From Alphaproteobacteria bacterium (GTDB taxonomy: Bacteria > Pseudomonadota > Alphaproteobacteria > Caulobacterales > Parvularculaceae), in NCBI GenBank assembly GCA_016125425.1, contig WGLT01000019.1:1-64000 (forward strand): a stretch of DNA of 64,000 bases, given 5' to 3'. This document shows positions 7,140-16,488 of this stretch, in pieces; position 1 is the first letter of the stretch, and each line of letters starts with the position of its first letter. The notes beneath the pieces are model-generated. The model worked only from the letters and a program-made list of their open reading frames with translations. It ran no database searches and was not told the DNA's origin. The position numbers and the translations under genes were made by a program.

Positions 7140-8762
7140 TCAGTTATAAAGCCGGCTTGGCAGCCATGTCGCGAGCCCCGGGAAAAGCGCGAGCAGTAAA
7201 AGCGTCAAAACCTGGATCATGATAAACGGAATCGCGCCGCGATAGATTTGTCCCGTCGTCATCTCCGGCGGAGCCACGCCGCGCAAATAGAAGAGGGCGA
7301 AACCGAATGGCGGCGTCAGGAACGACGTCTGGAGATTGACGGCCATCATCACGCCGAGCCAGACGGGCGACACGCCATGCGCGAGAAGCGCCGGCGCAAC
7401 GAGCGGCACGACGACGAATGTGATCTCGATAAAATCGAGGAAGAAGCCGAGGACGAACATGACGGCCATAACGGTCGCCATCGCGCCGACCACGCCTCCG
7501 GGCGCGGCGGCCAGCGCTTCTCGTACCGTCTCATCGCCGCCCAGGCCCCTAAAAACAAGCGAAAACAGCGCCGCGCCAATCAGGATTGTGAACACCATCG
7601 TTGTGACGCGCGTCGTTTGATCGACAATCGCGATGAGCGCGTTTTGGCGCGCGAGGCGAAACAGGCTGACTCCGACGCCCCACGGAATGAGCGCGCAAAG
7701 CACTATGGCGAACATGACGGCGGCGCGGTCAGTCAATGAGACGGCGTCGCGGCCGAATCTCAGATCAACAAACGATGTCAGCGCGATAAGACCGATGATT
7801 GCAGCGCCGGAAAGCAGGATGACATTTCGCCCGGCGAGGAGATGATCTCTGGGCGCGAGCCGCGCGCCGGCGATAAGAAGGGCGCCGAGCACCCCGACGC
7901 TGGCCGCCTCGGTCGGCGTGGCGACGCCGGCGAGGATCGAACCAAGCACGGCGATGATGAGCAGGAGCGGCGGCGGAAGAGTCTTCATGGCGGCGCGCCA
8001 GACCTCGGCGCGGCTTCCGAGCTCTTTGGCCGGAATCGCGGGCGCTTTTTTGGGCGCAGTGGCAGCGACAAAGACTTGATAGAGCAGGTAAAGACCGACA
8101 AGCGCCAGGCCCGGCAGAAGGGCGCCGGCGAATAAATCGCCGACAGAAACAGTTTTCGGCGCAAAGACGCCCTGCTCGAGTTGAGCCTTCTGATAGGCGT
8201 TTGAAATGACATCGCCGAGCAAAATCAGAACGACCGATGGCGGAATGATTTGTCCGAGCGTGCCTGCCGCCGCGATAGAGCCTGCCGCGAAGGCCGGATC
8301 ATAGCCGCGCCGAAGCATGGTCGGCAGGCTGAGAAGGCCCATTGTCACCACGGTCGCGCCGACTATGCCTGTCGATGCGGCGAGAAGAGCGCCGACAAGC
8401 GTAACGGATATGCCGAGACCGCCGCGCAGCGATCCGAAAAGCTTCGCCATTTCATCGAGCAATTCTTCAGCGATTTTCGCTTTCTCAAGAATAACGCCCA
8501 TCAGAATGAACATCGGCACTGCGATGAGGCTGGTATTCTGAACCGCACCGAATACGCGCTGCGGGAACGGCAATACGTAGGAGATGTCGAAAACGCCGAA
8601 TGAGATCCCGATTATAGCGAACAGAAGGGCCGTTCCAGCGAGCGTGAACGCGACCGGGAACCCCGCCATTAACGCGGCGCAAAGCACGACGACCATGACG
8701 ATGTCGAGCCAGTGAACGGCGCCGCAGAGGCAGAGTCCATGCGATTGAAGCCATTCGACCAC
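7140..8762 (-). CDS. dctM: TRAP transporter large permease subunit (DctM)
   Basis: A 540-residue polytopic protein of the DctM/ion-transporter superfamily. It opens with a membrane segment (IVMVVVLCAALMAGFPVAF) and carries typical DctM stretches such as VPMFILMGVILEKAKIAEEL, GIVGATVVTMGLLSLPTML and the GQIIPPSVVLILLGD motif. Two internally homologous halves are separated by a longer cytoplasmic region (about 220-250), and the length exceeds the usual 430, as in TakPQM-type systems. It forms the Na+-driven permease with DctQ, supplied by the periplasmic DctP. It starts 3 bp after dctQ ends. Confidence 0.92.
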   Translation of the reverse strand: MVEWLQSHGLCLCGAVHWLDIVMVVVLCAALMAGFPVAFTLAGTALLFAIIGISFGVFDISYVLPFPQRVFGAVQNTSLIAVPMFILMGVILEKAKIAEELLDEMAKLFGSLRGGLGISVTLVGALLAASTGIVGATVVTMGLLSLPTMLRRGYDPAFAAGSIAAAGTLGQIIPPSVVLILLGDVISNAYQKAQLEQGVFAPKTVSVGDLFAGALLPGLALVGLYLLYQVFVAATAPKKAPAIPAKELGSRAEVWRAAMKTLPPPLLLIIAVLGSILAGVATPTEAASVGVLGALLIAGARLAPRDHLLAGRNVILLSGAAIIGLIALTSFVDLRFGRDAVSLTDRAAVMFAIVLCALIPWGVGVSLFRLARQNALIAIVDQTTRVTTMVFTILIGAALFSLVFRGLGGDETVREALAAAPGGVVGAMATVMAVMFVLGFFLDFIEITFVVVPLVAPALLAHGVSPVWLGVMMAVNLQTSFLTPPFGFALFYLRGVAPPEMTTGQIYRGAIPFIMIQVLTLLLLALFPGLATWLPSRLYN

Positions 8763-8765
8763 GGT

Positions 8766-9548
8766 CTAGTCCTTTCCGCCGCTAAGAACTTCGCCGGCTC
8801 GCGCGGCCAGGACAAAGCCCGCCATCGCCATCAATATGGCGAAGACGGGAATGAACGACTTTAAGAGATAGATCGCCTGAATGCCGGACTGTTCGGTTGA
8901 CCCCTCGCGAACCGCCCAGGATTGCGCCACGTAGGGCGAGGCGGACCAGAGAATTAGAAGGCAGACCGGAAAGAGAAACAGATAGGCGCCTGTGAAATCG
9001 ATCAACGCCCTTTTTCGCGGAGAGGCGCCTCTATAGAAGATGTCGACGCGCACATGATCGTTCGTGAGCAATGCATAGCCGCCGGCGATCAGAAACACCG
9101 CGCCATGCATGTACGTGATCGATTCCTGCATGGCGAGAAAGCTGATCCCGAATACATAGCGCATAATTACGACGACAAACTGGATGAGCGCCATTGTGAG
9201 AGTCAGCCACATAACCGTGCGGCCGGCAGCGCGTGTAATCTTCGTGAGGATCGGCGCCAATATTTTGGTGGCGCGGCTTGGCCCCCCGGCGAGGAAGACG
9301 CCAAAAGCTGCGAATGCCGCGATGACGAGCGCGGCGAGGGGCGCGCTCGGCGCGTTGTTCGCAAGTCTTGGGGCAAGGACGACAAATACCGCGCCGGCGA
9401 TCGAGATCGCAAGAGAGATCGCCGCCCACATGACAGTGCCCGCAAGCGGACTGCGAATGTTTGTCATGGCTGCGAGCGGCAGCAGCATCAACGGAAAGAC
9501 GAGGCCGGCCGCCAGCCAGTTCAAAATATCGCCGGCTAAAGTCAGCAT
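8766..9548 (-). CDS. dctQ: TRAP transporter small permease subunit (DctQ)
   Basis: About 260 residues, longer than the usual 160-200 because of extra N-terminal membrane segments (about residues 15-70) ahead of the canonical four-helix DctQ core. The core includes AAGRTVMWLTLTMALIQFVV, LAMQESITYMHGAVFLIAGG and NDHVRVDIFYRG, the last being the family hallmark. The ATG at 9548 is chosen because it follows the dctP stop by 7 bp; a start inside dctP is possible. DctQ links DctM into the membrane complex. Large DctQ subunits of this kind accompany TakP-like binding proteins. Confidence 0.85.
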   Translation of the reverse strand: MLTLAGDILNWLAAGLVFPLMLLPLAAMTNIRSPLAGTVMWAAISLAISIAGAVFVVLAPRLANNAPSAPLAALVIAAFAAFGVFLAGGPSRATKILAPILTKITRAAGRTVMWLTLTMALIQFVVVIMRYVFGISFLAMQESITYMHGAVFLIAGGYALLTNDHVRVDIFYRGASPRKRALIDFTGAYLFLFPVCLLILWSASPYVAQSWAVREGSTEQSGIQAIYLLKSFIPVFAILMAMAGFVLAARAGEVLSGGKD

Positions 9549-9555
9549 GTGCGCA

Positions 9556-10674
9556 TCACAATGAAAACAGCTCACGCCGCGCTGCGAGAAAAGCCTCGTC
9601 GCCGATGCGGCTCCAGCTCTGCGAGAGCTTCAGCGATTCGCGGAAACTTTCGTAAATCCTCTTCGACAAATCGTCTTCAGCCGCGATTTCCTGAAGAACG
9701 GCTTTGGTCTCGCGAGCGAGCGCGGCCATCACGTCGTCGGGAAGCTTGCGAAGCTGAACGCCGTATTTGGAAATCAGCTCCTCAAGGGCGACTCCGTTGA
9801 AGTGTTCATATTCGGCGAGAGACAGGTTGTTGGCGATCCAGCAGGCGCCCTTGACAATCGCTTTTTCCTGCAAGCTGAGACTATTCCACAGTTTCAAGTT
9901 GACGCCGGTCGCAAGTTGCGAACCGGGTTCGTGAAAGCCTGGCCAGTAATAAAATTTGGCTTCGCGGTAAAAGCCGAAAGCGAGATCATTCCACGGTCCG
10001 ACCCATTCTGTCCCGTCGATCGCGCCGGACTGCAACGCTTGGTAGATCTCACCGCCGGGAATCGCCACCGCGGCGGCGCCTATCCGGCGCAAGACCTCGC
10101 CGCCAATGCCGGGCATACGGATCTTCATTCCCTTAATGTCTTCAAGGGAGTTGATCTCCCTCTTGTACCAACCAAAGGGCTGGTGACCGCTATTTCCGGC
10201 GGCGAAGGGCTTGATGTTGAATTTCGCGGCGAGCTCGTCCCATAATTGCTGGCCGCCGCCGAATTCCGTCCACGCCATGATCTCGACATTAGTCATGCCG
10301 AATGGAACGGCGGTGAAAAATGAATATGCCTTTGACTTTCCAACCCAATAATACTCCGCACCGTGATAAAGATCAGCGCCGCCATTCGCGACCGTATCGA
10401 AGGCGTCGAATGCGCCGACGAGTTCTCCGGCGGCGAAAATTTTTACTCGCATCGCGCCGCCGCTCATTTCAGTGATGTATTGCGCGACGCGTTCGGCCAT
10501 GTCGCCGAGGCCGGGAAAATCCTTCGGCCAAGTCGTCACCATTTTGAGTTCGCGAGACTGGAGGCCGCCCGTCGGCGCACCGATCGTCTTGGCGTAATCG
10601 CCGCAGTCGCAGGCCGAAACCGCCAAGCCTGCAGCGCCGAGCGCGCCGCCGGCGAGAAACTTGCGCCGCTCCAT
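9556..10674 (-). CDS. dctP: TRAP transporter periplasmic substrate-binding protein, TakP-like (DctP)
   Basis: About 372 residues with a twin-arginine signal (ERRKFLAGGALGAAGLAVSA followed by Cys), so it is exported folded and may be lipidated. The mature part reads MVTTWPKDFPGLGDMAERVA, the GAEYYWVGKS stretch, and MKIRMPGIGGEVLRRIGA with the carboxylate-binding arginine, followed by GGEIYQALQSGAIDGTEWVG. This pattern is that of the TakP branch, whose Rhodobacter member binds 2-oxoacids with a sodium ion. The ATG at 10674 has GGAAG six bases ahead; an ATG at 10695 is the alternative. It is first gene of dctPQM. Confidence 0.88.
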   Translation of the reverse strand: MERRKFLAGGALGAAGLAVSACDCGDYAKTIGAPTGGLQSRELKMVTTWPKDFPGLGDMAERVAQYITEMSGGAMRVKIFAAGELVGAFDAFDTVANGGADLYHGAEYYWVGKSKAYSFFTAVPFGMTNVEIMAWTEFGGGQQLWDELAAKFNIKPFAAGNSGHQPFGWYKREINSLEDIKGMKIRMPGIGGEVLRRIGAAAVAIPGGEIYQALQSGAIDGTEWVGPWNDLAFGFYREAKFYYWPGFHEPGSQLATGVNLKLWNSLSLQEKAIVKGACWIANNLSLAEYEHFNGVALEELISKYGVQLRKLPDDVMAALARETKAVLQEIAAEDDLSKRIYESFRESLKLSQSWSRIGDEAFLAARRELFSL

Positions 10675-10747
10675 TCTGCTTCCATCCCCTGTCATTGTTT
10701 TGTTTGCGTCCCGCCTCTTCTAGGCTAATTCGCCGCCCCCCGCCATG

Positions 10748-11752
10748 TCATCGGTCCGTAAGGAGGACAGCCGCGCCGTCGAAGCGTCCGTTTCGAAGAT
10801 CGTCGAGCGCGTCATTCGCCTGTGCGAGCGGATAGGGGTGCGTGGCTGTCTTCACGCCGGCGCGCGGGGCGACGCTCAGAAATTCTTCGCCGTCCTGACG
10901 CGTCAGATTGGCCACGGAGCGCACCACCCGCTCCTCCCAAAGGATTTCATAGGGAAACGCCGGAATGTCGCTCATATGAATGCCGGCGCAGATGACGAGG
11001 CCTGCCTTGTCGACGGCGCGAAGCGCTGCGGGGACGAGCGCGCCGACGGGCGCGAAGATAATCGCCGCGTCGAGTTTATCCGGCGGCGTTTCCTCGCTCG
11101 ACCCGGTCCAGGCCGCGCCAAGGCTTCGCGCAAAGCGCTGCGATTTCCCATCGCCTTTTCGCGTGAAGGCGTAGACGTCGCGGCCTTCATGGATCGCGAC
11201 TTGCGCGATGATATGGGCGGCCGCGCCAAAACCATAAAGACCAAGCCGCCTCGACTGGCCCGTCATGCGCAGGGCGCGATAGCCGATCAACCCTGCGCAC
11301 ATCAGCGGCGCCGCGGCGACGTCGTCATAGGCGTCGGGGACTGGAAAAACGTAGCGCTCGTCCGCACACACATATTCGGCGAAGCCGCCGTCGCGCGTAT
11401 ACCCCGTGAAAAGGGCGCGCTCGCAGAGATTTTCGTGGCCATCGCGGCAATATTTGCAGACGCCGCAGGAATAGCCCAGCCAGGGAACGCCGACGCGTCT
11501 TCCAATCTCGAAGGCGCCTGCGCCTGGACCGAGCGCTTCCACGCGGCCAATGATTTCATGCCCGGGAATGAGCGGCGATTTCGTATGTTCGAGGTCGCCG
11601 TCGACGACATGAAGATCGGTGCGGCAAACCGCGCACGCCGAAACGCGGATGAGAACTTCGCCGCGACCCGGCGTGGGGATCGGGACATTTCGAAGGACGA
11701 GCGCATGGCCTGGCGATTCGAGGCGCATGGCGCGCATGGTTCCAATCGTCAT
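10748..11752 (-). CDS. Zinc-dependent alcohol dehydrogenase family protein
   Basis: A 334-residue medium-chain dehydrogenase. The catalytic zinc ligands are C43 (CAVCRTD) and H65-E66 (PGHEIIG). The structural zinc cysteines are C96, C99, C102 and C110 in CGVCKYCRDGHENLC. The Rossmann motif LGLYGFGAAAHIIAQVA is slightly degenerate but retains GFGAAAH. It most likely oxidises or reduces an alcohol/aldehyde with NAD(P). It lies between ccmI (44 bp upstream) and dctP (73 bp downstream to the chosen start), all on the minus strand, so readthrough from the ccm genes is possible. No substrate can be inferred. Confidence 0.88.
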   Translation of the reverse strand: MTIGTMRAMRLESPGHALVLRNVPIPTPGRGEVLIRVSACAVCRTDLHVVDGDLEHTKSPLIPGHEIIGRVEALGPGAGAFEIGRRVGVPWLGYSCGVCKYCRDGHENLCERALFTGYTRDGGFAEYVCADERYVFPVPDAYDDVAAAPLMCAGLIGYRALRMTGQSRRLGLYGFGAAAHIIAQVAIHEGRDVYAFTRKGDGKSQRFARSLGAAWTGSSEETPPDKLDAAIIFAPVGALVPAALRAVDKAGLVICAGIHMSDIPAFPYEILWEERVVRSVANLTRQDGEEFLSVAPRAGVKTATHPYPLAQANDALDDLRNGRFDGAAVLLTDR

Positions 11753-11796
11753 GACCGCAACTTTACACGATCGGCGACCGGCGAAAAGCGCGCGGC

Positions 11797-13473
11797 CTAA
11801 TCGCCGAGCGCGTCCAATTCCTGCTGCACGTCTTTGGCGTCGTCAGATCCGGCGGGAAGAACGCTGACAAGCTGCGTCCAGTATCGACGAGCGGCGGCCG
11901 TGTCGTTTTTCTGCTTCGCCGCAAGACCCAAATAATAAAGAGCGAAGGGCTGCGACGCGTCGAGCCGCACGACCCGCTTCAAGGCGTCCTCGGTATTCGG
12001 GTCGATGTTTTTGTGCGCCGCCGCCCCCTGAGCGACCAGGGCCTGTGCGTAGGAGAGTTGCGCGCTCACCTCGTCCGGTTTCAACCGGGCGGCGTGAGCG
12101 AACGCGGTCGCGCTGGCGTCGAGATCGCCCAACACGCGGTAAGAGCGTCCGAGCATCGTCCAGCCCTCGAAGTCTTCGGGGTTTTTTTCGAGCCTGACGG
12201 CGAGCTTGGCCACCATGGCCTTGATCATCTGCGTGCGTTGTTCTTCGGTCATCGATCGGGCGGCGGCGATGTCGTTCTCCGTGGGGCCGCGCACGGCGGC
12301 GCCGCCGGCGAGGCGCGCCTGCGCCGCCTTGATCTCCTGCAATACGAAAGGCGCATCCGCATAGCGTTTCTCGGCGCGCGCGAGCACATCGACAGCTTTC
12401 GTCCGATCGCCCTGCGCCGCATAGGCCTGCGCGAGCCTGAGCCATTCGGAATAATCGGCCTGGCCGGACTTTACCGCCGCTTCGAGCGCCGCGATGTCAG
12501 TCGAAGCCGGAGCTTCGCTCCTTTCCCCGTTCGAAGCGGTCGCCTGCGTTCCGGCGATCGCCTGCTGCATCATTCTTTTCAGGCGCTGTTGGGCCGCAGG
12601 CGTGACACCGGCGTCGGTCAGGGATTTGCCAAGCTCCATCGCAATCGTGACAAGCTCATGCTGTACGGTCGGCAGCCATTGCGCCTGATCACTTGCGTCG
12701 TTGACCAGCGAAGCGAGCTGACGCAGCGCGCTTTCCTTGTCGCCCTCCTGATAGGCGTACTCGGCGCTGTAAAACCGGGCGCGCGGCTCGGTCTTGTCGA
12801 GCTTGAGCGCGCGATCGAACTCAGATTTCGCCTCGGGCGTGATCTCGCTCTTGTTGGCAAGCGTGATCGCTTCGCCGCGCGCGGCGTGAAGAAAGGCGTC
12901 GTTTGGCGACAGCGCGACCGCCTGACCGAAGGCCTTCGCGGCCTCGTCATATCGGCCCAATCTCGCATAGCCCTCCGCCAGATTGACCCATCCGTCAATG
13001 TCGTTGGGCTCGTCCTTGAGGCGCTTTTCGAGGTTCGCGACCAATTCGCCGGGCGGCTCTTGCTGAGCGTTGGCCATGTCGGCCGATTGCTGTCCTTGCG
13101 AGGCCAGCGTTATCCGATCGGAGGAGCCGATGCCGAGATAGAGCGCGATAGCGGCGAGGGGAATCGCGCCGACTCCCATGAGCGCGACCTGCCGGAGATT
13201 GGCGGCGATGGCGGGCGCATCAGAAGTCCGGAGTTTTTTTTCGGCGCGGCTCGCCGCAAGCAGGCGCCGCTTGGCCTCAAGTCGCGCCGTCTCCGCATCC
13301 TCCGGCGCAAGCGCGCCGATAGCGCGTTCGCGCTCGACATCATCGATTTGCGCGGCGAGGTAGTCGAGTTCATCGAATGCGGCGTCCGCCGGGGCTGCGT
13401 TCGAAAACAGAGGCCACGCCAGGAAGACGAGCGAGCCCGCCGCCATTAGTGCGATAATGAACCAGAGAATCAT
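11797..13473 (-). CDS. ccmI: Cytochrome c maturation protein CcmI (TPR chaperone for apocytochrome)
   Basis: A 558-residue protein with the CcmI-type N-terminus: a membrane helix (ILWFIIALMAAGSLVFLAWP), a cytoplasmic coiled segment (DELDYLAAQIDDVERERAIG), and a second helix (about residues 95-115). A long periplasmic tetratricopeptide region follows (for example NDIDGWVNLAEGYARLGRYD and EGWTMLGRSYRVLGDLDASA). CcmI holds the C-terminus of apocytochrome c and delivers it to CcmFH. The start overlaps the ccmH stop by 4 nt. A tandem second set of repeats makes it longer than E. coli CcmH's C-terminal domain. Confidence 0.92.
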   Translation of the reverse strand: MILWFIIALMAAGSLVFLAWPLFSNAAPADAAFDELDYLAAQIDDVERERAIGALAPEDAETARLEAKRRLLAASRAEKKLRTSDAPAIAANLRQVALMGVGAIPLAAIALYLGIGSSDRITLASQGQQSADMANAQQEPPGELVANLEKRLKDEPNDIDGWVNLAEGYARLGRYDEAAKAFGQAVALSPNDAFLHAARGEAITLANKSEITPEAKSEFDRALKLDKTEPRARFYSAEYAYQEGDKESALRQLASLVNDASDQAQWLPTVQHELVTIAMELGKSLTDAGVTPAAQQRLKRMMQQAIAGTQATASNGERSEAPASTDIAALEAAVKSGQADYSEWLRLAQAYAAQGDRTKAVDVLARAEKRYADAPFVLQEIKAAQARLAGGAAVRGPTENDIAAARSMTEEQRTQMIKAMVAKLAVRLEKNPEDFEGWTMLGRSYRVLGDLDASATAFAHAARLKPDEVSAQLSYAQALVAQGAAAHKNIDPNTEDALKRVVRLDASQPFALYYLGLAAKQKNDTAAARRYWTQLVSVLPAGSDDAKDVQQELDALGD

Positions 13474-13937
13474 GCGTGCTCGTCAAGTATCTGTTTGAGA
13501 CGCGCCTCGTCCGCATCGTCAAGCGGCGCGGGCGCCGGCGCGTTCCGTCCCCGGCGTATGTAGAAGACCGCCGCTGCCGCGCCGATCAAAACGGCCGCGC
13601 CGGGCAAAAGCCACAGCACATAGGTCGCAGGTTCGAAACGCGGCAGGAGAAGGACGTATTGGCCGTAACGCCGGACAAGATACTCAACCGCTTCCTTGTC
13701 GGTGTCGCCAGCCTGAATGCGTTCGCGCAGAAGCTTGCGCAAATCCTTGGCCAGAAAAGCGTCGGATTCCGCAAGGCTTTCGCTCTGGCAAACAACGCAT
13801 CTGAGGCGATGCTCCAGCGCTTCGGCGCGCGCCTCCAGCGCCGGATCGGCGAGTTTTTCGTCTGGGGCGACCGCGCGCGCAGGCGCCGCGGCGAGGAGCG
13901 CAAGGCAGAAAAGAGCTAGGGAGGCGGCGCGTTTCAC
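13470..13937 (-). CDS. ccmH: Cytochrome c maturation thiol-oxidoreductase CcmH (CycL)
   Basis: A 155-residue protein with a cleavable signal peptide (ALFCLALLAAAPARAVA) and the redox motif LRCVVCQSESLAESDA near residue 47, which reduces apocytochrome haem-binding cysteines. A C-terminal membrane anchor follows (YVLWLLPGAAVLIGAAAAVF). The region LRERIQAGDTDKEAVEYLV and RYGQYVLLLP is the standard three-helix CcmH fold. It is translationally coupled on both sides through ATGA overlaps with ccmG and ccmI. Confidence 0.95.
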   Translation of the reverse strand: MKRAASLALFCLALLAAAPARAVAPDEKLADPALEARAEALEHRLRCVVCQSESLAESDAFLAKDLRKLLRERIQAGDTDKEAVEYLVRRYGQYVLLLPRFEPATYVLWLLPGAAVLIGAAAAVFYIRRGRNAPAPAPLDDADEARLKQILDEHA

Positions 13938-14473
13938 GATGACTTCTTCAGATGCTCAACGATTGGCTTTAGCGTCTTGTTCCAGACTTCGGGCGTGATC
14001 GGGCCGATCTGTTTGTATCGCACACGTCCCTGTCGATCGATAATGTAGGTTTCCGGCGCTCCGGTCGTGCCGAGATCGATGGCCACGCGCCCGTCTGCAT
14101 CATCGCCGACCGCGGCGTAAGGATTGCCGAGTTCTTCAAGCCAGGCGGCGCCGTCTCCGGGTTTGTCTTTCCAGTCGACGCCGTAAATCTTCACTTCGCC
14201 CGCCCTCGAAAGTTTCAGAAGAAACGGATGTTCGATCCGGCAGCTGACGCACCAGGATCCGAACACGTTGACCAGAGATACGTCGCCGATCACGTCCTCG
14301 CTGGCGAAGCCTGGGACGCCGGCGTCGGCTATCGGCGGCAACGAAAATTCGGGCAGCGGGCGATTGATGAGCGTCGAAGGAATACGAGAGGGATCGCGGC
14401 TGAGACCGAAGGCGAAAATGACGCCGATCGCGACAAAGACGAGAAGGGGAATGAAGGTCGCGAGCCGTTTCAT
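13934..14473 (-). CDS. ccmG: Cytochrome c biogenesis thioredoxin CcmG/DsbE
   Basis: A 179-residue membrane-anchored periplasmic thioredoxin. An N-terminal helix (ATFIPLLVFVAIGVIFAFGL) precedes the domain with active site GSWCVSCRIEHP near residue 74 and the cis-proline region TTGAPETYIIDRQGRVRY, both typical of DsbE. It reduces the CcmH or apocytochrome disulfides, being recharged by CcdA/DsbD. The start overlaps the ccmF stop by 4 nt. Confidence 0.95.
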   Translation of the reverse strand: MKRLATFIPLLVFVAIGVIFAFGLSRDPSRIPSTLINRPLPEFSLPPIADAGVPGFASEDVIGDVSLVNVFGSWCVSCRIEHPFLLKLSRAGEVKIYGVDWKDKPGDGAAWLEELGNPYAAVGDDADGRVAIDLGTTGAPETYIIDRQGRVRYKQIGPITPEVWNKTLKPIVEHLKKSS

Positions 14474-16488
14474 GCCTGGCTCATTCCGATAGCGGGCTGG
14501 GGGTCTGCGCGTCCAGCCGGATTCGCTGACATTTCTCTCCCGAGGACTTTGCGCCGCGGGCGCTTTCCGCGATCACTGATCGAAAGCACGCCGCCGAACA
14601 CGACAGTCGCAGCGCCCCACCAAAGGCAAGCGACGAAGGGATTGAAATAGATGCGCACCGGCCAGCCCTTGCCGTCGACGTGATCGCCGATTGTTATGTA
14701 GAGGTCGCCGAACGCTTGCGGATGGATGGCCGCTTCCGTCGTCTGCATGCCGCGCACGGGATAAAAGCGCCGCTCGGCCTCGAGGCGTTCGGGCGCCCGG
14801 TTCGCTTTCGAGGCGATGAAGGTCGCGGAGTCAGCGATCCAGTTTGGCCCCTTTATTCGGCGAACGTCGTCGAGCTTGACCGAGATCGAATGTATGACCG
14901 CGGTGTCGCCTTCTTTCATAAAAATGACGTCGGTGGTCTTCCAGAGACTCATGCCGGCCGCGCCGGCGGCGTACACAGCGATGCCGATATGCGCGAGGCT
15001 GGCGCCCCATGTCGCACGCGGCAAACCTGTGGCTCTCCGAAAGCTGTCCGCCAGCGGCCGGCGAAAAAGGGCTGTCCGCTCGCCGAGATCGGTCAGCGTT
15101 CCGACGACGAGCCAAGCGACGAGCGCGACCGCAGCCCCGCCCGCGATCACTTTGCTGGGGGCTGTCACCCCGACCAATACGCCCGCTCCGGCCGCAATCA
15201 CGCCCGCGAAGAGCAGTTTCTTGGAGACTGCGGTGAGGGAAGCTTTCTTCCACGGGATCAGCATGGCGCCGGCGGCGAGGGCCAGCGTCGCCGCGGCGAT
15301 CGGGACGAAAACGCGATTAAAATAGGGCGGCCCGACCGAAATTTTCTCTCCCGAGAGCACGTCGACGAATAGCGGATAAAAAGTTCCGGTGAAAACGGTG
15401 GCGCAGGCCGCGACTAACAGAACATTGTTTGCGATGAGGGCAGACTCCCGGCTCACCGGCGCGAATGCCCCGGTCGCTTGTAAGGTTGCGCCGCGAATGG
15501 CGAACAGGGTCAGAGATCCGCCGATCGCGAAAGCGAGTATCATCAAGATGAAAGCGCCGCGCGCGGGGTCAACCGCAAAGGCGTGCACTGAGGTCAGAAC
15601 GCCCGAGCGCACCAGGAAGGTTCCGACCAGACTCAATGAGAAGGTAAGGATTGCGAGGAGCACCGCCCAGCCTTTCAGCGCGTCGCGGCGTTCGACGACT
15701 CTGATCGAATGGATGAGAGCGACGCCTGCAAGCCACGGCATGAATGACGCGTTCTCGACCGGGTCCCACGCCCACCAGCCGCCCCATCCGAGTTCGTAAT
15801 AAGCCCACCAGGATCCAAGCGTGATGCCGATTGTCAGGAAGGTCCAGGCGGTGAGCGCCCAGGGCCGGACGAGACGCGCCCAAACTGAATCCGCGCGTCC
15901 GCGGATAAGAGCGGCGACAGCGAAGGCGAATGGAACTGAAAAGCCCACATAGCCGAGATAGAGAAACGGCGGGTGTACGGCGAGCCCCTTATCCTGCAAT
16001 AGAGGATTTAGCCCCTCTCCATTCGGCGGCGCCGGGAAGACCCGCGTGAACGGATCGGAGGTGAACAGAACAAATGCGATAAAAGCTGCGGCGATCATTC
16101 CCTGTACGGAAAGCGTCAATGAGTGAAGGCCCGCTGGCACCGCCCGGCCGCCGCGAGCGAGGACGGCGCCGTAGAGCGCAAGAATGAGAACCCAGAGCAG
16201 CATCGAGCCCTCATGATTGCCCCAGGCGCCGGTCAGCTTGTAGATAAAGGGTTTCGTCGTATGCGAATTTTGAACGACATTGAGCACGGTGAAGTCCGAC
16301 ACCGCGTAGGAATATACAAGGCAGGCGAAAGACGTTCCGGTCAGGATGAAGAGCAGAACCGCGCATTGCCGGCCGAACGCCGCAAAGCGCGGTTCGCCGA
16401 TCCGACCGCCGAGAAGCGGCAGCGCCGCCTGCGCAAGCGCCGTGAAGAACGCCAGAATGAGAGCGAAATGTCCGATTTCAGGAACCAT
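14470..16488 (-). CDS. ccmF: Haem lyase subunit CcmF
   Basis: About 672 residues with many membrane spans. The WWD haem-handling domain is clear (WGGWWAWDPVENASFMPWL, about residues 230-248), and conserved histidines sit in NSHTTKPF, HPPFLYLGY and LTSVHAFA. The C-terminal periplasmic part contains RRFYPVRGMQTTEAAIHP, diagnostic of CcmF. With CcmH and CcmI it attaches haem from holo-CcmE to apocytochrome c. ATG at 16488 is preferred over an upstream frame extension because of AAGGA nearby and the conserved opening MVPEIGHFALILAF. It is first of ccmFGHI; ccmE is 21 kb away. Confidence 0.94.
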   Translation of the reverse strand: MVPEIGHFALILAFFTALAQAALPLLGGRIGEPRFAAFGRQCAVLLFILTGTSFACLVYSYAVSDFTVLNVVQNSHTTKPFIYKLTGAWGNHEGSMLLWVLILALYGAVLARGGRAVPAGLHSLTLSVQGMIAAAFIAFVLFTSDPFTRVFPAPPNGEGLNPLLQDKGLAVHPPFLYLGYVGFSVPFAFAVAALIRGRADSVWARLVRPWALTAWTFLTIGITLGSWWAYYELGWGGWWAWDPVENASFMPWLAGVALIHSIRVVERRDALKGWAVLLAILTFSLSLVGTFLVRSGVLTSVHAFAVDPARGAFILMILAFAIGGSLTLFAIRGATLQATGAFAPVSRESALIANNVLLVAACATVFTGTFYPLFVDVLSGEKISVGPPYFNRVFVPIAAATLALAAGAMLIPWKKASLTAVSKKLLFAGVIAAGAGVLVGVTAPSKVIAGGAAVALVAWLVVGTLTDLGERTALFRRPLADSFRRATGLPRATWGASLAHIGIAVYAAGAAGMSLWKTTDVIFMKEGDTAVIHSISVKLDDVRRIKGPNWIADSATFIASKANRAPERLEAERRFYPVRGMQTTEAAIHPQAFGDLYITIGDHVDGKGWPVRIYFNPFVACLWWGAATVVFGGVLSISDRGKRPRRKVLGREMSANPAGRADPQPAIGMSQA

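Noticed and set aside
10745-11800. Long open frame of about 350 codons on the plus strand
   Set aside because: It is the antisense of the zinc alcohol dehydrogenase, whose zinc motifs are unambiguous; the plus frame has no recognisable pattern and exists because of high GC codon bias.
12013-13449. 478-codon open frame on the plus strand
   Set aside because: It mirrors ccmI, which has clear membrane and TPR patterns and is coupled to ccmH; the plus frame is Arg/Gly-rich noise.
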